Assembly: GCA_002320485.1 (NCBI GenBank)
Contig: DCKW01000014.1
Location: 1 to 13,631 of the forward strand
Direction: 5' to 3'
Source: Micavibrio sp. UBA1664
GTDB lineage: Bacteria > Pseudomonadota > Alphaproteobacteria > Micavibrionales > UBA1664
DNA length: 13,631 nucleotides
The notes beneath the pieces were generated by a model that saw only the letters and a program-made list of their open reading frames with translations, was not told where the DNA came from and did no database searches. The stretch's first letter is position 1; the number at the start of each line of letters is the position of its first letter. The translations under genes were made by a program, and so were the position numbers. This document shows positions 1 through 6,378 of this stretch, piece after piece.

Positions 1-574
1 CGGTACATTCGGGCAAATTATACAATGCAACAATACGATGCGTAATATGCGAACGGGTGAGGGCATATGTCTCGCCAAAACTCGCGGCTTGCGAAGCATC
101 ACAATTATTCAGCAATAAAGCTTTAAAATTCTCGTCAAAAATCGAAACGTCAAATTTCACCTCATCTTTTAAACAACGGTCAAATAAGTGACACCCGATC
201 GCGCGGGCATGGTCGCCCATTTCCAACATCGGGACATCTTTTTTCGGGTCTTTGACATTATATAACAATTCAGCCACGGCCTTTTGATCTTCCTTACTGG
301 CTGGTGGGGATACAAAATCCGCCCATGTCGGGAATGATCCGCGATAAAACTGATCCCGGAATAATTTATGATTTTCCATCCGTGCGGAAAAAATATATTC
401 CAGACGTTGAATACGGTGAAGCAAGTCAAACGCGTCGTCGGCATGGGCCAAATCTTCTTCGGCCGCTTCCAACAATTTATCTGCGTGATCACGCCATAAG
501 GACGGAATAGACGCCCAGCGCGCGAGTCGTTCAAGGCGGATATTGAAATACGGTGATATTTTTTCAAGTAACAT
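1..574 (-). CDS. Unassigned protein, 3' end cut by window edge (possibly M29 aminopeptidase-like)
   Basis: A continuous reading frame runs from an ATG at 574-572 down to the window edge without a stop: 191 codons, C-terminus missing. It starts MLLEKISPYFNIRLERLARW and is rich in charged helical sequence; I see no signal peptide or membrane segment. The stretch from about residue 113 (PMLEMGDHARAIGCHLFDRC) to residue 175 has the alternating helix/strand feel of the N-terminal domain of M29 (AmpS/PepS-like) aminopeptidases, but this is only a weak resemblance. The metal-binding residues of that family would lie in the missing part, so I leave the function open. There is no Shine-Dalgarno sequence. 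A promoter-like TTGATA-17-CATAAT ends eight bases before the ATG, so the mRNA may be leaderless. It is transcribed divergently from fabG. That the frame is coding is well supported by its openness and normal composition. Confidence 0.72.
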   Translation of the reverse strand, partial: MLLEKISPYFNIRLERLARWASIPSLWRDHADKLLEAAEEDLAHADDAFDLLHRIQRLEYIFSARMENHKLFRDQFYRGSFPTWADFVSPPASKEDQKAVAELLYNVKDPKKDVPMLEMGDHARAIGCHLFDRCLKDEVKFDVSIFDENFKALLLNNCDASQAASFGETYALTRSHITHRIVALYNLPECT

Positions 575-582
575 GGAGAAAG

Positions 583-611
583 ATTATGGAGCGTTTATAT
601 GGGATTATCAA
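583..611 (-). promoter_or_regulatory. Predicted sigma-70-type promoter of the left-edge gene (leaderless)
   Basis: On the minus strand TTGATA (611-606) and CATAAT (588-583) each match the consensus hexamers at 5 of 6 bases and are separated by exactly 17 bases. Only eight bases separate the -10 element from the ATG at 574, so transcription should begin on or next to the start codon. The -35 hexamer lies inside the palindrome at 601-615. Confidence 0.55.
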
Positions 612-615
612 TCCC
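601..615. repeat. Short perfect inverted repeat in the divergent promoter region
   Basis: GGGATT (601-606), a 3-base spacer, then AATCCC (610-615). It overlaps the -35 hexamer of the left-edge gene and lies just before the candidate -35 of fabG, so it could be an operator acting on one or both genes. The arms are only six bases, so chance is not excluded. Confidence 0.35.
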
Positions 616-617
616 TC

Positions 618-646
618 TCGACATCAATCGGAGTGACTGCTACAAA
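618..646 (+). promoter_or_regulatory. Candidate fabG promoter
   Basis: TCGACA (618-623; 5 of 6 to TTGACA) and TACAAA (641-646; 4 of 6 to TATAAT) are separated by 17 bases. Initiation near 653 would give a leader of about 25 bases that contains the AGGAG ribosome binding site at 669-673. The -10 match is modest. Confidence 0.35.
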
Positions 647-677
647 AGGTCAAATAATTTAATAAGACAGGAGTTAC

Positions 678-1421
678 ATGAACATGTTCAATCTTGACGG
701 TAAAGTCGCACTGGTCACAGGCGCAACAGGCGGTATCGGCGAATCAATTGCAAAAGCATTGAGAGCGCAAGGTGCAAGCATCGCCATTTCAGGCCGTAAT
801 GAAGACAAACTCAACGCACTTGTCGCCGAATTGGGCGATTGCTGTAAGTCGTTTCCCGCCGATTTATCATCGACGGAGGCGGCGGTTGACCTTGTTAAAC
901 GTGTCGAGGAAGAGATGGGCGGCATTGATATTCTGGTTAATAATGCAGGATTGACGCGCGATGGCCTGTCCATGCGGATGAAGGATGAAGATTGGCAAAA
1001 CGTGATTGACGTTAACATGACCTCAACATTTAAACTGGCGCAGGCCTGCCAACGGGGTATGATGAAAAAACGCTATGGCCGTATTATTAATATTGCCTCT
1101 GTTGTCGGCGTGACGGGCAATCCCGGTCAATGTAACTATGTCGCGTCAAAAGCAGGTATGATCGGATGGTCAAAGGCTATGGCGGCGGAGGTTGCCTCAC
1201 GCAATATCACTGTAAACTGTATCGCGCCGGGCTTCATTGCAACGGCGATGACCGATGCGTTAAATGATGATCAAAAATCTAAAATCAATTCAACCATTCC
1301 GGCGGGCCGCATGGGATCGGCTGATGATATCGCCGCAGCCGTGGTATTTTTGGCATCTGAAGAAGCCAATTATGTAACAGGCTCCACCATTCATGTGAAT
1401 GGCGGCATGGCAATGATTTAA
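678..1421 (+). CDS. fabG: 3-oxoacyl-[acyl-carrier-protein] reductase FabG
   Basis: NADPH-dependent reduction of 3-oxoacyl-ACP to (R)-3-hydroxyacyl-ACP, the first reductive step of each type II fatty-acid elongation cycle, in the cytoplasm. The 247-residue product is a classical short-chain dehydrogenase of normal FabG length. The cofactor glycine motif TGATGGIG is at 14-21, NNAG at 88-91, and the catalytic tetrad is Asn113, Ser141, Tyr154 and Lys158. LVNNAGLTRDGLSMRMKDEDW and the C-terminal HVNGGMAMI are FabG signatures that separate it from other SDRs. AGGAG at 669-673 lies four bases before this ATG; the second ATG at 684 (MFNLDGK, ten bases from AGGAG) is an equally good start and matches the usual alphaproteobacterial N-terminus. 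The gene ends at a strong terminator, so it is not co-transcribed with acpP, and no fabD precedes it in view. Confidence 0.96.
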   Translation: MNMFNLDGKVALVTGATGGIGESIAKALRAQGASIAISGRNEDKLNALVAELGDCCKSFPADLSSTEAAVDLVKRVEEEMGGIDILVNNAGLTRDGLSMRMKDEDWQNVIDVNMTSTFKLAQACQRGMMKKRYGRIINIASVVGVTGNPGQCNYVASKAGMIGWSKAMAAEVASRNITVNCIAPGFIATAMTDALNDDQKSKINSTIPAGRMGSADDIAAAVVFLASEEANYVTGSTIHVNGGMAMI

Positions 1422-1444
1422 TATTTTGTAACACACTGTGTTTG

Positions 1445-1474
1445 AAAAGGGGGCGTTATCGACCCCCTTTTTTA
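1445..1474 (+). terminator. Intrinsic terminator of fabG
   Basis: AAAAGGGGG (1445-1453) pairs with CCCCCTTTT (1463-1471) around a 9-base loop, and the T run continues to 1473 and beyond. It is 23 bases past the fabG stop codon and 37 bases before the HAD gene, and should isolate fabG from what follows. Confidence 0.88.
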
Positions 1475-1510
1475 TTTACTTATTGGCTATGAATTTGTTA
1501 GGTTGCTGCC

Positions 1511-2206
1511 ATGCAACACAATAAAAATTACGATTTGATTATATTTGACTGCGACGGCACTTTGGCCGATTCCGAAATGGCGCATAATACTGTTCTCGTT
1601 GAACGGTTGCACAGCCTCGGCCTCATGCATTATACGGTCGAAATGTGTATGGAAAAATATATGGGCCGCGCCATTTCGGACATTATGGAATCGATTGAAA
1701 AGGAATATTCCGTGCGCTTTCCTTCGAATGATAAAGAGATATCGCAAGCCCGCTACCGCGAATTATTGCCGCATCATATCCGCTTGGATGACACAACGCG
1801 TTCTCTGTTACAGCGACTGAAGCAACAAGGGCAAAAAATGGCCGTCGGCTCAAACGGAACCCGAGACAATGTTCTTGAAACGATTAAAGCGGCCGGCTTT
1901 GACGAATTTTTTCCTGACGATTTTATTTTCACCTTTGAAATGGTGAAAAATCCCAAGCCTGCACCCGATTTGTATCTTCATGTGTGCGAAGCGATGCACA
2001 CCAATCCGCAAAATGCCGTTGTGTTGGAAGACACTGTCGCGGGCGCAACGGCAGGTATTGCCGCCAATATAGACACAATCGGATATATCGGCCTCTCTCA
2101 CAAAGAAAATCAAGCGGAGAGATTATCCATGATCGGCTGTAAACAGATTATTCAAACCATGGGTGAACTGGATCAAATCCTTTATTCACAAAGCGTTGCT
2201 GCTTAA
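1511..2206 (+). CDS. HAD-superfamily (subfamily IA) phosphatase, YieH-like
   Basis: A 231-residue haloacid dehalogenase-type hydrolase, predicted to dephosphorylate a small phosphorylated metabolite through an aspartyl-phosphate intermediate with Mg2+. Motif I is FDCDGT with nucleophile Asp13 and acid/base Asp15; motif II is Ser114 in VGSNG; motif III is Lys149 in KNPKPAPD; motif IV is Glu173-Asp174 in LEDTVAG. A helical cap of about 70 residues follows motif I, as in subfamily IA. The arrangement FDCDGTLADSE ... SNG ... FFPD ... VLEDTVAGA resembles E. coli YieH (6-phosphogluconate phosphatase) and beta-phosphoglucomutase relatives, but the substrate cannot be read from sequence. A weak AGG at 1500-1502 precedes the ATG. 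It converges on the M16 gene with two bases between the stop codons. Its last ten codons recur upstream of acpP. Confidence 0.88.
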   Translation: MQHNKNYDLIIFDCDGTLADSEMAHNTVLVERLHSLGLMHYTVEMCMEKYMGRAISDIMESIEKEYSVRFPSNDKEISQARYRELLPHHIRLDDTTRSLLQRLKQQGQKMAVGSNGTRDNVLETIKAAGFDEFFPDDFIFTFEMVKNPKPAPDLYLHVCEAMHTNPQNAVVLEDTVAGATAGIAANIDTIGYIGLSHKENQAERLSMIGCKQIIQTMGELDQILYSQSVAA

Positions 2207-2207
2207 A
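2175..2207 (+). repeat. Direct repeat copy A (3' end of the HAD gene)
   Basis: Thirty-three bases covering the last HAD codons and the stop match 3605-3637 at 29 of 33 positions. Read in the HAD frame this copy encodes QILYSQSVAA and stop. The repeat ends two bases before the M16 stop codon, so the M16 gene begins where the repeat ends. Confidence 0.8.
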
Positions 2208-2208
2208 C

Positions 2209-3540
2209 TTAGCGGAAGGGTGTAAAATCAAATTGCGTACGTCGTATTGGTTTTTTAGACCGACCTGAAAAATCACGACGCTGTATCATGTCGCCCGTCG
2301 GCAAATCATCCCTGATCGCTCCGTAATAAAATGTCGCGGGTTTTTGCTGAAGCGTATCTTTAATTGTCTCAAGTATTCGTTCTGGTGTCTGACTTTCTAT
2401 CGCTGCGATATAATCATCTTGATCATGAGCCATTCTTCTGAAAAACAACGCATTTGAAATGCGATCATAACGCTGGCTTGGCGTAATATGATTTGCGTCA
2501 TAATTTAATTGGTTACCCTGAATAAATTGTTTTTGCGTTTCTATAAATCTTTTTTCAAAAATTTCCTTGGAAGTTTCTAATAAGTGTACGACTTTTTCAA
2601 CTACGCAAGATATTTGATGAGGAGCGCAATTGGTTGTCAATACTAACCGTGCCCCATCACAACCCATATAATCCCCATATAAACCGATACCATATAACCC
2701 TTGGTCATCGGCAACCTCTTTTATAGAATGAGAGAGTGTCATTGCATAAAGATTAAGAGCAATACGGCCTTCCGCACCACCTATCTTTGCCGGAAAAGAT
2801 ATTGCAACCTCAGCGCTCGCGGGATTTCCATTATTTGTCCATATATCATGTGGAGTAAAAGGACTGTCGTAAAGGGGTGTTAATTCACCGCAATCTAAAT
2901 GAGCAAGATGTTCATAGGCCCATTCACACATTTGATCATGTGTCCAAGCACCACTGGATATTAAAGCCATATTTGCTCCTACGTGCGTGGATTGGTGATA
3001 TTTTACTATGTCTGCAAGGCTAATATTTCTAAAGCCAGTCACTGTTCCCCCATTTAACCTCGCATGTGTGGCATCAGCTCCATATAATGCAATGCCCTTC
3101 AAAATCTCTTTTTGCTTATCAACATTCCCAGCTATCTGCTTCATCTCGGTAATAATACGGCTTTGCTCTAATTCAAAATTACGCTGCGAGTAATCAAGAT
3201 GTGTTATACCGTTTGCCATGTCTGCCAAATATTCCTCTACAGATGAGGTATGCCCTTCAGCATTATAAGTTACAGTATTATACCATGTGAAAAGTCTGAA
3301 ATTTAAAAGCGATCGTTGTTCGTTAACCTGAAGAAATCCTTGATCACTTTGGCCCAGTTTTGCATGAGCCATTAAGTGTTCAGACAGATGGGCAAGCCCT
3401 TTTTTATCAACAGGATCGTGATAATCCCCGCTTAAAGTTGATAGTCCTGCACAAGTGGTTCGCGCATACGGAAGGTGATCTGTAAAAATTTGAAAACCAT
3501 TAGGCATCACATGCCTCTGAACATTATCAATATATCTCAT
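2209..3540 (-). CDS. M16-family (insulinase/processing-peptidase type) zinc metallopeptidase
   Basis: A 443-residue protein, the usual size of a single M16 subunit made of two homologous halves. The inverted zinc motif HxxEH is intact as HLSEH (His51, Glu54, His55), and the third ligand Glu132 (in RIITEMKQ) lies exactly 76 residues after the motif, as the family requires. The start MRYIDNVQRHVMPNGFQIFTD fits the family's opening strand. There is no signal peptide or membrane segment, so a cytoplasmic protease is predicted. In the C-terminal half the usual REKRGLAY-like substrate-binding segment appears as VADDQGLYG (276-284), apparently lacking the conserved Arg, so specificity may be unusual. 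The start is supported by AGGA five bases before the ATG and by a good upstream promoter. It is more AT-rich by eye than fabF or mltG and is bracketed by a 33-bp direct repeat. It is not a recognisable PqqF or mitochondrial-type orthologue; the substrate is unknown. Confidence 0.86.
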   Translation of the reverse strand: MRYIDNVQRHVMPNGFQIFTDHLPYARTTCAGLSTLSGDYHDPVDKKGLAHLSEHLMAHAKLGQSDQGFLQVNEQRSLLNFRLFTWYNTVTYNAEGHTSSVEEYLADMANGITHLDYSQRNFELEQSRIITEMKQIAGNVDKQKEILKGIALYGADATHARLNGGTVTGFRNISLADIVKYHQSTHVGANMALISSGAWTHDQMCEWAYEHLAHLDCGELTPLYDSPFTPHDIWTNNGNPASAEVAISFPAKIGGAEGRIALNLYAMTLSHSIKEVADDQGLYGIGLYGDYMGCDGARLVLTTNCAPHQISCVVEKVVHLLETSKEIFEKRFIETQKQFIQGNQLNYDANHITPSQRYDRISNALFFRRMAHDQDDYIAAIESQTPERILETIKDTLQQKPATFYYGAIRDDLPTGDMIQRRDFSGRSKKPIRRTQFDFTPFR

Positions 3541-3563
3541 CTGGATCCTATATTTATTATGTC

Positions 3564-3592
3564 TTTAAACATGTTTAGCATGTAAAAGTCAA
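3564..3592 (-). promoter_or_regulatory. Predicted promoter of the M16 peptidase gene
   Basis: On the minus strand TTGACT (3592-3587; 5 of 6) and TTTAAA (3569-3564; 4 of 6) are separated by 17 bases. The mRNA would start near 3557, giving a short leader that carries the AGGA ribosome binding site. The promoter lies inside the repeat-bracketed interval, so the gene carries its own promoter. Confidence 0.5.
3566..3577. promoter_or_regulatory. 12-bp perfect palindrome over the M16 promoter (possible operator)
   Basis: TAAACATGTTTA reads the same on both strands and covers part of the M16 -10 element and spacer. A partly related TTTAGCATG follows at 3574-3582. This is a typical position for a dimeric repressor site, but no regulator gene is nearby. 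Confidence 0.35.
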
Positions 3593-3604
3593 TAAAATAT
3601 TATG

Positions 3605-3637
3605 AAATCCCTTATCCACAAAGCGTTGCAGCCTAAA
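3605..3637 (+). repeat. Direct repeat copy B (relic of a HAD gene 3' end) with a DnaA-box match
   Basis: It matches 2175-2207 at 29 of 33 bases. In the same frame it would read EIPYPQSVAA and stop, against QILYSQSVAA and stop in the HAD gene; the two alanine codons differ only silently (GCT GCT versus GCA GCC). A stop codon lies a few codons upstream in this frame, so it is a fragment, not a gene. TTATCCACA at 3612-3620 matches the DnaA-box consensus exactly. Confidence 0.75.
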
Positions 3638-3673
3638 AATCCTTAACACTAGACATGAACGATAAATCAGCTA

Positions 3674-3702
3674 TTGTCATGCTTGAAACTCTCTGCTAAA
3701 TA
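3674..3702 (+). promoter_or_regulatory. Candidate acpP promoter
   Basis: TTGTCA (3674-3679; 5 of 6) is followed after 17 bases by TAAATA (3697-3702; about 3 of 6). A promoter is needed here because fabG ends at a terminator and the M16 gene runs the other way. The -35 match is good, the -10 poor. The interval 3541-3751 otherwise holds only the M16 promoter and repeat copy B. Confidence 0.3.
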
Positions 3703-3751
3703 ACGGCAGTCTTAAAAAAGATTAGAGTAAAACAAAGAAGGAAATAAGCTC

Positions 3752-3991
3752 ATGAGCGATATTGCGGAACGCGTAAAGAAAATTGTTGTTGAACACCTGG
3801 GTGTTGACGAAGACAAAGCCACTGAAAACGCCAGCTTCATTGATGATCTGGGTGCTGACTCTCTTGATACTGTTGAGTTGGTTATGGCTTTTGAAGAGGA
3901 ATTCAATGTCGAAATTCCTGATGACGCTGCTGAAAAAATCCAGACAGTTGGCGATGCCATTACATTCATCAAGGAAAATTCAGGCGAATAA
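3752..3991 (+). CDS. acpP: Acyl carrier protein AcpP
   Basis: A 79-residue acidic four-helix carrier protein. Ser37 in the DSLDTVE motif is the attachment site for 4'-phosphopantetheine, on which acyl chains are held during fatty-acid synthesis. Length and sequence (MSDIAERVKKIVVEHLGV ... DLGADSLDTVELVMAFEEEF) are typical of housekeeping ACP. AAGGA at 3738-3742 stands nine bases before the ATG. fabF follows after 28 bases on the same strand, the conserved acpP-fabF pair, so the two are almost certainly co-transcribed. Confidence 0.98.
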   Translation: MSDIAERVKKIVVEHLGVDEDKATENASFIDDLGADSLDTVELVMAFEEEFNVEIPDDAAEKIQTVGDAITFIKENSGE

Positions 3992-4019
3992 TTTCGTCCT
4001 GTAAATTAAATACGATAAA

Positions 4020-5288
4020 ATGAGACGCGTTGTTATCACCGGTATGGGTATGGTTTCTCCATTGGGTATGGGGGTCGATCATAACTGGAACGCCATCACG
4101 AATGGCAAATCGGGTATACAAAAAGTGTCTCATTTTGATGTTTCGGACATTCCGTCCAAAATTGCAGGGGTTATTCCCCGTTCGGATGAGCCGACAAATG
4201 ACGGCCGTTTTCACGCCGCATCCTATGTAGATTCCAAAGAACAGAAAAAGATGGATGATTTTATCGTCTATGCGATGGCCGCGGCTCAGGAAGCCTTGGA
4301 CGATTCAGGATATACGGCCGATACCGAGGAAAAACAATGGCGGTCAGGCGTCTTGATCGGTGCCGGTATTGGCGGATTGCAAACCATCTATGAAACATCC
4401 CTTTTAATGGAAGAAAAGGGAACGCGCCGTATTTCACCATTTTTTATTCCCTCCGCCTTGATCAATCTTGCGGGCGGACATGTGTCCATTAAATACGGTT
4501 TTAAGGGGCCGAATCACTCTGTGGTTACGGCCTGTGCCACCGGAACACACGCAATCGGTGATGCCGCACGTCTGATTATGTTCGGTGATGCCGATGTGAT
4601 GATTGCCGGCGGGGCCGAGGCTTCGGTCAACCGTATCGGTATGGCGGGGTTTGCCGCCGCACGCGCCCTCTCCACTGGGCATAATGACGATCCCGAAGGC
4701 GCATCACGACCGTTTGATCAAGGCCGCGATGGTTTTGTCATTGCCGAAGGTGCAGGGATTGTCATTCTTGAAGAGTACGAGCATGCCAAGGCCCGCGGAG
4801 CAAAAATCTATGCCGAGGTTAAAGGATACGGCCTGTCAGGCGATGCCAACCATATCACCGCCCCTGCCGAGGACGGCAATGGCGGATATCGTGCAATGCA
4901 GGCCGCGATGCGTAATGCCGGCATGAACCCCGAGGATATTCAGTACGTAAACGCTCACGGGACCTCCACCCCTGTCGGTGACGGGATCGAGGCGGGCGCG
5001 GTCAAGCGTATGTTTAAAAATTCACTCGATACGATGTCAATGTCATCGACAAAATCGGCGATCGGACATCTGCTTGGTGCTGCGGGAGCGGTTGAGGCGA
5101 TTTACACTGCAAAAACCCTCCAGACAGGCGTTATTGCACCGACATTAAACTTGGTCAACCCGGCAGAAATTTGCGAGGGCATGGATCTGGTTCCAAATAC
5201 AGCCAAGGAGAAGCCTGTATTCGCCGCACTGTCAAACAGCTTTGGCTTTGGCGGCACAAATGCGTCGCTGATTTTGACAAAAGTTTAG
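4020..5288 (+). CDS. fabF: 3-oxoacyl-[acyl-carrier-protein] synthase II FabF
   Basis: Condenses malonyl-ACP with acyl-ACP, extending the chain by two carbons. The 422-residue thiolase-fold protein has the Cys-His-His triad of elongating ketoacyl synthases: Cys172 in TACATG, His313 in NAHGTSTP and His350 in IGHLLGAAG, plus conserved Lys345 in SSTKSAIGH. The C-terminal SNSFGFGGTNASL is the family's glycine-rich gating segment. The length is slightly above the common 412-415; a short insertion (SDEPTNDGRFHAASY, about 55-69) accounts for it. The ATG at 4020 is the only sensible start, since MRRVVITGMG is the usual N-terminus, yet no Shine-Dalgarno sequence precedes it. Translation may depend on the upstream acpP message or on an unstructured AT-rich leader. 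mltG follows after 47 bases. Confidence 0.97.
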   Translation: MRRVVITGMGMVSPLGMGVDHNWNAITNGKSGIQKVSHFDVSDIPSKIAGVIPRSDEPTNDGRFHAASYVDSKEQKKMDDFIVYAMAAAQEALDDSGYTADTEEKQWRSGVLIGAGIGGLQTIYETSLLMEEKGTRRISPFFIPSALINLAGGHVSIKYGFKGPNHSVVTACATGTHAIGDAARLIMFGDADVMIAGGAEASVNRIGMAGFAAARALSTGHNDDPEGASRPFDQGRDGFVIAEGAGIVILEEYEHAKARGAKIYAEVKGYGLSGDANHITAPAEDGNGGYRAMQAAMRNAGMNPEDIQYVNAHGTSTPVGDGIEAGAVKRMFKNSLDTMSMSSTKSAIGHLLGAAGAVEAIYTAKTLQTGVIAPTLNLVNPAEICEGMDLVPNTAKEKPVFAALSNSFGFGGTNASLILTKV

Positions 5289-5335
5289 AAAAACAAACAT
5301 AGTCTATCGACTTCATGTGCATGGGAAAGTAATCT

Positions 5336-6334
5336 ATGCTCATGAAATTTTTACTCGGATTTTTCTCTGCGACTTTTTTAGTCGTCTTGGGCGTGGCCCT
5401 TGCGATTGGGGGCCTTGTTGCCGTGTTTATGATGCCGTCCTCCTTGCAAGAGGCCACATCGGTGCAAATCACCCGCGGCATGGGCACACAGCAAATCGGC
5501 CGCATGCTGGAAGATGAGGATGTTATTATCAGTCAATATCCTTTCATAGTGGGCGCAAAGTTGAAAAATGCGGGAAAACCGCTACAGGCCGGGGAATTTG
5601 CAATCCCGGCACAGGCAAATATGGCGCAGGTTTTAGACATTATTCAAAACGGGCAAACCATCCAGCGCAAGATTACCATTCCTGAAGGCCGCACCGCATG
5701 GGAAGTTGTCGAACTTTTAAAAGCTGACGATTTGCTGACAGGGGAGATTTCCGATATTCCCCCTGAAGGCAGTTTAATGCCGGACACCTATTTCTATTCA
5801 AAGGGGGATATCCGCACCGATATTATCAGCCAGATGCAACAGGCGATGAGTGCCTATCTCGCCACAAAAAACGAGGATTTGCTTAGCAAGCTACCCCTCG
5901 ACACTATGGAAGAGGTGGTCATTCTTGCATCGATTGTCGAAAAGGAAACTGCCGTCCCGACCGAGTATGCAAAGGTTGCCGGTGTTTTTATTAACCGCCT
6001 GAAAAAAGGGATGCCCCTGCAAACCGATCCGACGGTCATTTATGGTATCACAAACGGCGAACATGCCAGCAACGGCCTGGGGCCACTTGACCGCCGTTTG
6101 CTCACCAAAGATTTACAGGCAGATACACCCTATAACACCTATACACGGGCAGGCCTGCCCCCCACGCCGATTGCCAATCCCGGACGGGCGGCCATTGATG
6201 CAGTTCTAAATCCGGCACAACATGATTATATCTATTTCGTTGCCGACGGGACGGGCGGGCATGCATTTGGAAAAACATTGGCAGAGCATAATCGCAATGT
6301 TGCCAAATGGCGGAAAATCCGCGCCAATCATTAA
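5336..6334 (+). CDS. mltG: Endolytic murein transglycosylase MltG (YceG-like)
   Basis: An inner-membrane lytic transglycosylase that cuts nascent peptidoglycan strands and so sets glycan length. The 332 residues begin with one uncleaved-looking membrane segment (about 4-33), leaving a periplasmic body. A LysM-like segment covers about 44-108, followed by the YceG catalytic domain with LASIVEKET; Glu202 corresponds to the catalytic glutamate (E218 in E. coli). FINRLKKGMPLQTDPTVIYGI and the C-terminal FVADGTGGHAFGKTLAEHN are invariant family blocks. The start is ATG 5336 or the second ATG at 5342, with a poor GGGAAAG at 5323-5329 as possible ribosome binding site; an in-frame ATG at 5315 is excluded by a TAA at 5330-5332. 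Placement behind fabF is widely conserved and suggests coordination of lipid and wall synthesis. Confidence 0.95.
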   Translation: MLMKFLLGFFSATFLVVLGVALAIGGLVAVFMMPSSLQEATSVQITRGMGTQQIGRMLEDEDVIISQYPFIVGAKLKNAGKPLQAGEFAIPAQANMAQVLDIIQNGQTIQRKITIPEGRTAWEVVELLKADDLLTGEISDIPPEGSLMPDTYFYSKGDIRTDIISQMQQAMSAYLATKNEDLLSKLPLDTMEEVVILASIVEKETAVPTEYAKVAGVFINRLKKGMPLQTDPTVIYGITNGEHASNGLGPLDRRLLTKDLQADTPYNTYTRAGLPPTPIANPGRAAIDAVLNPAQHDYIYFVADGTGGHAFGKTLAEHNRNVAKWRKIRANH

Positions 6335-6378
6335 CAAAAAGAGTCGCTTTTTAATCATTCATTTTGTATGGTCAAATC

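Noticed and set aside
169..567. 132-residue minus-strand frame
   Set aside because: It is a shadow of the longer frame 1-574, which starts at a better placed ATG and runs off the window; this one has an implausible Trp/Arg/Ile-rich composition.
6336..6352. AAAAAG/CTTTTT hairpin between mltG and dnaB
   Set aside because: Only one G-C pair closes a five-A/T stem, and the T run is part of the stem, so it is too weak to call a terminator.
6364..6378. TTG start adding five residues to DnaB
   Set aside because: ATG 6379 gives a natural N-terminus and the TTG has no ribosome binding site.
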